Positions 1 to 5,424 of a DNA stretch of 9,139 nucleotides are shown here, in pieces. A model generated the notes under the pieces. That model made no database searches. It saw nothing but the letters and a program-made list of their open reading frames with translations, and was not told the DNA's origin. The translations under genes were made by a program, and so were the position numbers. Position 1 is the first letter of the stretch, and every line of letters begins with the position of its first letter. The stretch comes from an uncultured Phycisphaerales bacterium (lineage in GTDB: Bacteria > Planctomycetota > Phycisphaerae > Phycisphaerales > SM1A02). The stretch is from the NCBI GenBank assembly GCA_946886375.1, contig CAMPIL010000133.1, forward strand, positions 1 through 9,139. Reading direction: 5' to 3'.

Positions 1-1
1 G

Positions 2-481
2 ATAAAGATGTTCGCCGAGGCGCTGGGTCCCAAGGTGATCGCTGTGCCCAGCGCGCTGGTGGCTGCGGAATCATGGAACACCACGCACCCCGCAGCAACT
101 GTCGACCTTCGCGCCGTGGTCGCGCTGGCCTGCAAAGACACAGCCTGCTGGTGCACCGCGGTGCGGCTGACGCAGGAGGGATGGCACATCGAAGGTCAGC
201 CAGGCCTTCGCGATGCAGCATCGCTCGATGTGCGCGGCATGCACTTCGTGCTGGCCGACGAGCACCTGCCGGAACCGATCCGCCGGCTGTGCGAAGAGCA
301 TGGTGTAGAGGTGATTGAACCCTCGTTCGATCCCCGCGCCTGTCTTGCCGTCGCAGCGCGCATGGAACGCGCCGGGCTATGGAGCGATCCATTGACGCTT
401 GTTCCGCTGTATCCGCGTGAACCTGAAGCCGTGACGCTGTGGGACAAGAAGCTGCAAGCCGCATCGAAACGGCAAGGATGA
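2..481 (+). CDS. tsaB: tRNA threonylcarbamoyladenosine biosynthesis protein TsaB, 3' part (5' end outside window)
   Basis: The frame is open to the left edge, so this is the C-terminal 159 residues or so of a longer protein. TsaB (YeaZ) is an inactive ASKHA-fold paralogue of TsaD. It pairs with TsaD and TsaE to put threonylcarbamoyl on A37 of ANN-decoding tRNAs in the cytoplasm. The visible start, AKMFAEALG-like then VIAVPSALVAA, matches the TsaB segment just after the GLR-G-TTAK helix (known family pattern: 'vigVpsLealA'). The last 25 residues contain VPLYPREPEAVTLW, the 'P-Y-R-PEA' signature near the TsaB C-terminus. Family members are about 220-240 residues, so roughly 70-80 are missing upstream, including the N-terminal nucleotide-fold strand. 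The ATG at position 8 is an internal Met, not a start. The middle part is divergent, so the assignment rests on the two ends. It ends 275 bp before the next gene and need not be co-transcribed with it. Confidence 0.8.
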   Translation: MKMFAEALGPKVIAVPSALVAAESWNTTHPAATVDLRAVVALACKDTACWCTAVRLTQEGWHIEGQPGLRDAASLDVRGMHFVLADEHLPEPIRRLCEEHGVEVIEPSFDPRACLAVAARMERAGLWSDPLTLVPLYPREPEAVTLWDKKLQAASKRQG

Positions 482-514
482 CATCACACGGGCCGCGAGG
501 TGTTGACGCGCGCA

Positions 515-546
515 GCGAATGTGTTGTCCAGTGAATGTGTTGTCCA
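515..546 (+). repeat. Two-copy 16-bp tandem repeat (GYGAATGTGTTGTCCA)
   Basis: Units 515-530 and 531-546 are identical except at the second base (C versus T). The shared core GAATGTGTTGTCCA is 14 bp. A 16-bp period places like bases on different helix faces, so this may be a pair of regulator half-sites or simply a slippage duplication. It overlaps the promoter candidate upstream of the signalling cassette. Confidence 0.8.
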
Positions 547-551
547 ATAAT
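524..551 (+). promoter_or_regulatory. Candidate sigma70-type promoter for the signalling cassette
   Basis: TTGTCC (524-529, four of six matches to TTGACA) is followed after 16 bp by AATAAT (546-551, five of six matches to TATAAT). The AT-rich AATAATT stands out in a GC-rich region. The -35 lies in the first copy of the tandem repeat, and the second copy fills the spacer up to the -10. Transcription would start near 558, giving a leader of about 200 nt before the ATG at 757. This is a motif match only. Confidence 0.4.
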
Positions 552-756
552 TGAGGCGTTGCGGAATGATGGCTGCGGGAAGCGGGTCAAAGTTCAATGT
601 GTGCGATGTGAATCATCTGGAGAAGCGCCCGACTCGCTCCGGCTGATGAAGTCAACCGGAATCGCGGCCGATGACAACACGGGCAATCTGGGAAAGTTGC
701 GTGAATCCAAAACGCTCCCGATTGCGAATGATTCAGCGGAGAAGAGAGGTCATCAC

Positions 757-1353
757 ATGGCCAAGAACAGCGCCACTTCAGCATGGGCCGACAAGCAGGT
801 GTTTACAACGGGCGAAGCGGCGGAGATCTGCAAGGTCTCGCAGCAGACTATTATCCGCTGCTTCGACAATGGGCGGCTGAACGGATTTCGCGTGCCCGGC
901 TCGCGCTTTCGCCGCATCCCGCGCAGCGAATTGCTCCGCTTCATGAAGGCCAACGAGATTCCCACCGAACTGCTCGACAGCGGGAAGAGGCGCATCCTTG
1001 TCGTCGATGACGACAGCCAGATCGTCGACCTGTTCGTCGATGTGCTCACACGCGATGAACGCTTTGAGGTGAAGACCGCCAGCACCGGCTACGACGCCGG
1101 CATGCTCACCGAGGCGTTCCGGCCGCACCTGGTTCTTCTGGATTACATGCTGCCGGACATCAACGGCAACCTGGTGTGCGAGCGCATCAAGAGCAATCCG
1201 GAACTCAAGGACACCAAGATCATCATCGTCTCGGGCGTGGTGAATCAGGATGAAATCGACGCCCTGACGCGCAGCGGGTCCGATGCGTTCGTGAAGAAGC
1301 CGTTCAACCTCGAAAAACTGATCGCCCACATGGCGGAACTGCTGGAAGTCTGA
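757..1353 (+). CDS. Response regulator with N-terminal MerR/excisionase-type HTH and C-terminal receiver domain
   Basis: 198 residues. Residues 15-63 form an excisionase/MerR-like winged helix (HTH_17 type): FTTGEAAEICKVSQQTI, then a wing with G-S-R-FRRIP and helix SELLRFM. Residues 78-198 form a complete CheY-like receiver. It has the acidic pocket DDD 84-86, phosphoacceptor Asp129 in LVLLDYMLPD, switch Ser159 and conserved Lys181-Pro182 in VKKPF. This should be a phosphorylatable, cytoplasmic DNA-binding regulator. Its domain order is the reverse of the usual receiver-then-effector layout. The ATG at 757 was chosen because AGAGAGG (743-749) lies 7 nt upstream and the protein is well formed from there. 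The frame stays open to 535, but that extension has no domain. The kinase gene starts 34 bp downstream on the same strand, so the kinase is the likely phosphodonor (inference). The HTH could bind DNA or serve as a protein interface; its target is unknown. Confidence 0.9.
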   Translation: MAKNSATSAWADKQVFTTGEAAEICKVSQQTIIRCFDNGRLNGFRVPGSRFRRIPRSELLRFMKANEIPTELLDSGKRRILVVDDDSQIVDLFVDVLTRDERFEVKTASTGYDAGMLTEAFRPHLVLLDYMLPDINGNLVCERIKSNPELKDTKIIIVSGVVNQDEIDALTRSGSDAFVKKPFNLEKLIAHMAELLEV

Positions 1354-1387
1354 TCGCGATGTGGCGGCGCGTGAAGGGCATGCACTC

Positions 1388-3739
1388 ATGCGGCAGGATT
1401 CCAAGCCCCAGCGCTCGAGCAAAGCCAATGCGGGGCAGTCAGCCGCCAAGACGCCGGGCGGCGCGGGCCGGGCCGTCAACTCCGCCCCGTTCGCGGCGCG
1501 GCGCATTGAACTGATCCTTCAGCAACTGGAGGCCCTGCCCACCCTGGGCGCGGTCGCCGTGCGCCTGCTGGACCTCACCAGCGATGACACTTCGCAGGCG
1601 CGCGATGTCATCAAACTCATCGAGTCCGATCCCTCGCTCTCGGCCAAGGTGATCCGCCTGTGCCGGTGCAGCGAAGGCGGGCGCGCCCTCAACGTCACCA
1701 CCGTCGAGCGGGCCGTCATGCTGCTGGGCTTCAACGCCATGCGCAGCGCGGTGCTGTCGGTGCAGGTGTTTGAAATCTTTGACAACATGGACAGCCCCAG
1801 CGGCGAACGTCGCTCCGGCGAAACGGTCTTCGACCGCGTGATGTTCTGGCAGCACAGCCTCGCGGTGGCTCATGTGTGCGAATCGCTGGCGGGAACTTCG
1901 GGGATGTGCCGAAACATCGCCAAGCCCGATGCATTCCTCAGCGGGCTGCTGCACGACCTGGGCATGCTCGCGCTGCACGTGTTGATTCCAAATTCATTCG
2001 ATCGCGTCTGCCGCTTCGCTGAAAGCAACGCCATCTCCATTGATCAGGCGTGCCGCCAGATGATTGGTCTTGACACGCACACCGCCGGTCGCCGCCTTGC
2101 CGAGCACTGGCGGCTTCCGCATTCCCTGGGCGATGTGCTCTGGCTGCACGGTCAGCCCTTGGATTCGCTGCCTGATCTGCCGCACCGACCGCAAGTGGCG
2201 TTGGTGTCATTGGCCGACATGCTGGCACGCAGCGTTGGGCTTGCGCCGCTTGGGCAGGCGCCGCGCGGCGAAGACGCCAGCGAACTGGCCGCGAAACTCG
2301 GCTTCAACGCTGAGGCAGTGCAGGAAGTCGTCGCCGCGCTGCCGAAGGAAATCTCCGCACGTGCCGAAAGCCTGGGCATTCGTCGTCCGGTGGATCCCGG
2401 CGCGCTGCTGCTGTCGACCAGCCGCGCCAACGAATCGCTCGGACGCATCAACGCGGGATTGCGCGAGTACGCGGAACTTTCCAAGAAGCAGACCGAAACG
2501 CTTTGCGCCATCACGCAGTTCCACGATTCGGCTTCGCCTCGCGGTTCGGTCGTGACGGTGATGGGCAAAGTGGTGTCGTCCGCCGGGGGAATCTTCGGCG
2601 GCGGATTTTTCGCGATGCTCTACCAGGCGCGCGTGGATGATCCCTGGGAACTGGTGCAATTCACCGTTGACGGCCGGCCGATGCGAAGCCAGTTGATCGC
2701 ACCGCCGCCGGGCTCCACGGCGGTATCGGACCTTGCCGACAGCACGCAGGTTTCAATGCAGGCCCTGGGCATGCTGCCGTGGCTGTGCGATTACCTTGGC
2801 GATTCGCGCGATCTGCGCGATGTGCAACTTTTGCCGTTGCGGTGTGGCTGGGGCGTGAACGCCGTGCTGCTGCACGATTGCCCCGTGGACGGCCGCGAAG
2901 CGCAAGAACAACTCGAAGCCCTGAGCCGGACGTGGGCCGCGGCGATTGCCGCCGCTGCGCAGCACGAAGGCGCCAAGCGATTGGGCGAGCAACTGGCTGA
3001 ATCCAACCGCGTGCTGATGGACACGCAGGATGAACTGGCTCGCAGCCAGGCGCTCGCCGCGCTGGGCGAAATCGCCGCCGGCGCCGCGCACGAAATGAAC
3101 AATCCCCTGACGGTGATCTCCGGCCGCTCGCAATTGCTGGCCAGCACGCTGACGGAACCTTCGTCCAAGGCAATGGCGCAGCAGATCGTCGAGCAATCGC
3201 ACCGCATCAGCGACATGATCACGGCCCTGCGCATGTTCGCCGAACCAACCAAGCCCGATCTCAAGCCCGTTGACTTCACGCGGTTACTGGACGGTGTGGT
3301 GAGGCAGGTTCGCGGGCGGTATTCGTCGCCGGCCCCGATCAAAGTCATTGTGGAGCAAGGACTTCCGAACGTGCACGTTGACCCGGAACAGATCAGCCGC
3401 GCCGTGACTGAACTGCTTCGCAACGCGCTTGAATCAGAAAGGTGCGCGGAGATTGAGTTGCGCGTTCAAATCGAGCCCGTGAATGACCGATTGATGATTC
3501 AGGTGACCGACGACGGCACCGGCCTGACTCAGCACGCGCTGGCTCATGCGTTCGATCCGTTCTTCAGTTCCAAGCCCGCCGGCCGACAGCCGGGGCTTGG
3601 CCTGGCCCAGGCGCGGCGGCTGGTTGAAGCGCACGGCGGGCAGATCGTGCTGGAGAACGGCAAGCAACGCGGAGCAGTGGCGACCATCAGGCTTTCGGAT
3701 TGGCGCGGACCAGAAGTGGCACAGCGCGGCGCGGCGTAG
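1388..3739 (+). CDS. HDOD domain-sensor histidine kinase fusion (soluble)
   Basis: 783 residues from the ATG at 1388. Residues 1-35 are a low-complexity Ser/Ala/Gly-rich tail. Residues 37-250 are an HDOD domain: a LEALPTLGAVAVRLLDL start, ESDPSLSAKVIRL, a predicted AVMLLGFNAMRSAVLS helix, and GLLHDLGMLAL at 186-196. The segment 380-530 has an alpha/beta pattern that may be GAF/PAS-like, followed by a probable coiled coil to about 560. The kinase core is complete: H-box His568 in HEMNNP (with an ExxN phosphatase-type motif), N-box Asn679, G1 DDGTG 708-712, F-box FDPFFSSK, and G2 GLGLAQ from 736. This resembles the NtrB-like HisKA/HATPase class. There is no signal peptide or membrane segment, so it senses an internal cue. 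HDOD modules are protein-interaction or signalling domains; here one probably controls the kinase (inference). The ATG at 1388 is preferred over the in-frame GTG at 1361 because GAAGGG (1373-1378) lies 9 nt upstream. The likely partner is the receiver encoded just before it. Confidence 0.93.
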   Translation: MRQDSKPQRSSKANAGQSAAKTPGGAGRAVNSAPFAARRIELILQQLEALPTLGAVAVRLLDLTSDDTSQARDVIKLIESDPSLSAKVIRLCRCSEGGRALNVTTVERAVMLLGFNAMRSAVLSVQVFEIFDNMDSPSGERRSGETVFDRVMFWQHSLAVAHVCESLAGTSGMCRNIAKPDAFLSGLLHDLGMLALHVLIPNSFDRVCRFAESNAISIDQACRQMIGLDTHTAGRRLAEHWRLPHSLGDVLWLHGQPLDSLPDLPHRPQVALVSLADMLARSVGLAPLGQAPRGEDASELAAKLGFNAEAVQEVVAALPKEISARAESLGIRRPVDPGALLLSTSRANESLGRINAGLREYAELSKKQTETLCAITQFHDSASPRGSVVTVMGKVVSSAGGIFGGGFFAMLYQARVDDPWELVQFTVDGRPMRSQLIAPPPGSTAVSDLADSTQVSMQALGMLPWLCDYLGDSRDLRDVQLLPLRCGWGVNAVLLHDCPVDGREAQEQLEALSRTWAAAIAAAAQHEGAKRLGEQLAESNRVLMDTQDELARSQALAALGEIAAGAAHEMNNPLTVISGRSQLLASTLTEPSSKAMAQQIVEQSHRISDMITALRMFAEPTKPDLKPVDFTRLLDGVVRQVRGRYSSPAPIKVIVEQGLPNVHVDPEQISRAVTELLRNALESERCAEIELRVQIEPVNDRLMIQVTDDGTGLTQHALAHAFDPFFSSKPAGRQPGLGLAQARRLVEAHGGQIVLENGKQRGAVATIRLSDWRGPEVAQRGAA

Positions 3740-3781
3740 CGTCGCAAATCAGTCGGGGCGGCGGGAGAGAGAGCCGTTGCA

Positions 3782-4960
3782 ATGGAACACATGGACCACC
3801 AGATTGCCGAAGCGCTCGACGACAGCCTCCCGGCCTGCGCAGGCGAGCCCGCCCGCATCCTGATCGTCTCCGGCGACGCAGCCCTTCGCGTCAACGTCGC
3901 CGCCGCGCTTGAGCGCCGCGATCACCACTGCACGCTGGCCACCACCCTCGGCGATGCACGCGCCGTTGCGGCTCGTTCCCGTTTCGACCTTATCGTGATC
4001 AACTGGTCCCTGCCCGACGGAAGCGGACTGGACCTGTCCCCGCTTGTGCAGAAAACTTCGCCTTCCACCAAGTTGATCGTGCTCTCGGATGAACTGACTT
4101 CAGACAAAGCCGTGCAGGCGATGCGCTGCGGCGCGGTGGACTGCCTGGGTTTGCCGCTGAACCTGGATGATCTGCTGCGGCGGGTCGAACCGGCCCTTCT
4201 CAAATCGCGGGCCGAGCGCCAGCGCGATGACCGGCTGCTTCGCCTCAAGAAGGTCTGCCGCGAACTCAACATTGCCCGTCACGAAATCTCCAAGCAGGTT
4301 GATGCGCTGTGCGATGACCTGACCAACGCCTACCGCGAGATCGCCGATCAGATGAGCGATGTCGCACTGGCTGCGGAATTCCGCACGCTGCTCAAGCAGG
4401 AACTTGACGTGGAAGACCTTCTTCGCACCACGCTGGAATACCTGTTGACCAAGACCGGCCCGACCAACGCCGCGGTGTTCCTGCCCGATGCCCCGCGCAA
4501 GGGCCAGCCGCAACAGTACGGCCTGGGCGCGTACGTCAATTACGATTGCCCGCGCGAAACTATTTCGCTGCTGCTTGATCACCTTGGCCGGGCCATCTGT
4601 CCGCAGATGGAAGATGAAATCGACATCGTTTCGTTCGCCGATGCGCGGGAGTTTTCAGAATGGATCGGCGCGGACGCGGGGTTCCTGGCCAATTCGCACG
4701 TGCTGGCGTTTTCGTGCATGCACAAGGGCGATTGCCTGGCGGTGATCGTGCTGTTCCGCTCCGCCAAGACGCCGTTTGATGAGAAACTCGCTGCGACGAT
4801 CGACACGATGCGCGAGATCATCGCCGAGCAGTTGTCGAACGTCATCAAGGTCCACCAGCGTGCCCGGCCGTCATGGCCCAAGGAAGCGTCCGATGGCGAT
4901 CTGGATTACCACGACGATGACCTGGGCTTCGGCGGCTTCGAAGGCGGCATGGCGGCGTGA
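3782..4960 (+). CDS. Degenerate (pseudo) receiver domain protein with coiled coil and GAF-like domain
   Basis: 392 residues. Residues 24-140 have the CheY fold pattern: RILIVSGD, FDLIVINWSLPDGSGLDL, KLIVLSDELTSDKAV, and a GLPLNLDDLL C-terminal helix. The chemistry is gone. The acidic pocket reads SGD (30-32), the phosphoacceptor position is Asn74, and the invariant Lys is Leu124 (LP for KP). Ser102 of the switch is kept. Residues 140-200 are highly charged and helical, probably coiled-coil (RLLRLKKVCREL onward). Residues 200-360 look GAF-like: ELDVEDLLRTTLEYLL, then a predicted beta sheet with TGPTNAAVFLPD, and a final helix FDEKLAATIDTMREIIAEQL. The tail (370-392) is acidic and then Gly-rich. 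The start at 3782 follows GGGAGAGAGAG (3763-3773) at 8 nt; an in-frame ATG at 3791 is less likely. It lies 42 bp after the kinase gene, so the three genes are probably one operon. It may work as a non-phosphorylated adaptor or a ligand sensor for the kinase (inference). Confidence 0.85.
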   Translation: MEHMDHQIAEALDDSLPACAGEPARILIVSGDAALRVNVAAALERRDHHCTLATTLGDARAVAARSRFDLIVINWSLPDGSGLDLSPLVQKTSPSTKLIVLSDELTSDKAVQAMRCGAVDCLGLPLNLDDLLRRVEPALLKSRAERQRDDRLLRLKKVCRELNIARHEISKQVDALCDDLTNAYREIADQMSDVALAAEFRTLLKQELDVEDLLRTTLEYLLTKTGPTNAAVFLPDAPRKGQPQQYGLGAYVNYDCPRETISLLLDHLGRAICPQMEDEIDIVSFADAREFSEWIGADAGFLANSHVLAFSCMHKGDCLAVIVLFRSAKTPFDEKLAATIDTMREIIAEQLSNVIKVHQRARPSWPKEASDGDLDYHDDDLGFGGFEGGMAA

Positions 4961-4982
4961 CGGCGCGACGGCGCGACGGGCG
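4959..4982 (+). repeat. 8-bp tandem repeat (GACGGCGC x2 plus a variant)
   Basis: GACGGCGC occurs at 4959-4966 and 4967-4974, and a variant GACGGGCG at 4975-4982. The array begins inside the stop codon of the pseudo-receiver gene, which suggests a slippage-type duplication at the gene end. Confidence 0.7.
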
Positions 4983-5006
4983 TGCTCGTGCGATACGCGT
5001 CTTTCT
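4975..5006 (+). terminator. Candidate rho-independent terminator of the signalling cassette
   Basis: A stem GAC(gg)GCGT pairs with ACGCGTC (4995-5001) around an 11-nt loop with a 2-nt bulge, followed by TTTCT (5002-5006). It begins 15 bp after the pseudo-receiver stop, in the right orientation. The stem is short and the T-run imperfect, so confidence is modest. Confidence 0.4.
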
Positions 5007-5061
5007 GGCGGTCATTCCGCTACAGCCCGAGCGCACGAACCTTGACATTGGCTTCTTGCAG

Positions 5062-5103
5062 CAAAATGAAAGACGCTCGCAACCTCATCAGTCGCGAGCG
5101 CTT
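5062..5103 (-). terminator. Candidate rho-independent terminator for the minus-strand dockerin remnant
   Basis: CGCTCGC (5074-5080) and GCGAGCG (5094-5100) form a perfect 7-bp GC stem with a 13-nt loop. Read on the minus strand, the stem is followed by a T-rich stretch, TCTTTCATTTTG. It lies about 22 nt beyond the stop of the minus-strand fragment at 5125, which suggests that fragment was once the end of a transcribed gene. Confidence 0.5.
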
Positions 5104-5124
5104 CAAATGAACCATTTGGGATTG

Positions 5125-5376
5125 TCAATCGCAATCAATGATCTGCGCTTCGCACAAGCCCAGCACGCACTTGTCCACGCAATCCTGCCAGCCGGAACTG
5201 AACGGCTCATATTCCAGACCGCACATGTCCATGCAGTCCTGAACCGATGCTGGAATGATCGATTCATCCGACGTGAAGCCCGGACATGAATCCCAAGCGT
5301 TGATCACCATCAGCAGATTGTTGAGGTTCAACGCCTTGCCGCGTTTGACCGAAGCCTTCCATGAGGTAGGCTGCAT
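5125..5376 (-). pseudogene. Remnant of a secreted protein: dockerin-like half repeat plus Cys-rich tail
   Basis: An 83-residue reading frame from an ATG at 5376, open further upstream to 5535 inside the HAF gene. Residues 15-28 (ALNLNNLLMVINAW) match the helix of a dockerin calcium-binding repeat and closely resemble the dockerin at the end of the neighbouring HAF protein. The usual D-x-N-x-D loop before it has been replaced by KRGK. The tail holds two similar motifs, DCMDMC (47-52) and DCVDKC (65-70), then ends LCEAQIIDCD, with seven cysteines in all. A C-terminal tail of this kind is, from memory, typical of secreted planctomycete proteins. There is no signal peptide and no N-terminal domain, so this is best read as the 3' end of a gene whose 5' part was lost, with its terminator still in place. 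An intact small Cys-rich protein is possible but less likely. Confidence 0.55.
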
Positions 5377-5424
5377 GTGTCCGTCTTGGCTTGGGAGCGG
5401 CCGTTGAAACCAGTCCAAACAACC

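Larger units (their letters stand above)
482..756. other. Intergenic region / probable long 5' leader upstream of the signalling cassette
   Basis: These 275 bp separate tsaB from the response-regulator gene. An open frame in phase with the downstream gene runs from 535, but its 74-residue translation has no recognisable domain or conserved motif, and a good Shine-Dalgarno sits directly before the ATG at 757. It is therefore read as non-coding. It contains the 16-bp tandem repeat and promoter candidate listed separately. If that promoter is right, the mRNA has a leader of about 200 nt. I see no recognisable riboswitch or strong rho-independent terminator. Confidence 0.5.

Noticed and set aside
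604..646. Possible hairpin GGA..GCG / CGC..TCC in the leader region
   Set aside because: It needs a 3-nt bulge and has only short paired segments. It does not match any riboswitch or attenuator pattern I know.
1361..1387. GTG at 1361 as the start of the kinase gene
   Set aside because: It adds nine residues without domain content and lacks a good Shine-Dalgarno, whereas the ATG at 1388 has GAAGGG at suitable spacing. It cannot be fully excluded.
778..1506. Long minus-strand open frame (242 codons) opposite the response regulator
   Set aside because: It is antisense to the clear HTH-receiver gene, and its translation has no recognisable domain. Open antisense frames are expected in GC-rich coding DNA.
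2064..2555. Out-of-frame plus-strand open frame inside the kinase gene
   Set aside because: Its translation is Arg/Cys/Trp-rich and typical of a shifted frame. The HDOD and central regions in the true frame are continuous here.
4957..5289. Plus-strand open frame after the pseudo-receiver gene
   Set aside because: It overlaps the end of that gene, crosses both hairpins and runs antisense to the dockerin remnant. The translation has no domain or convincing start signal.
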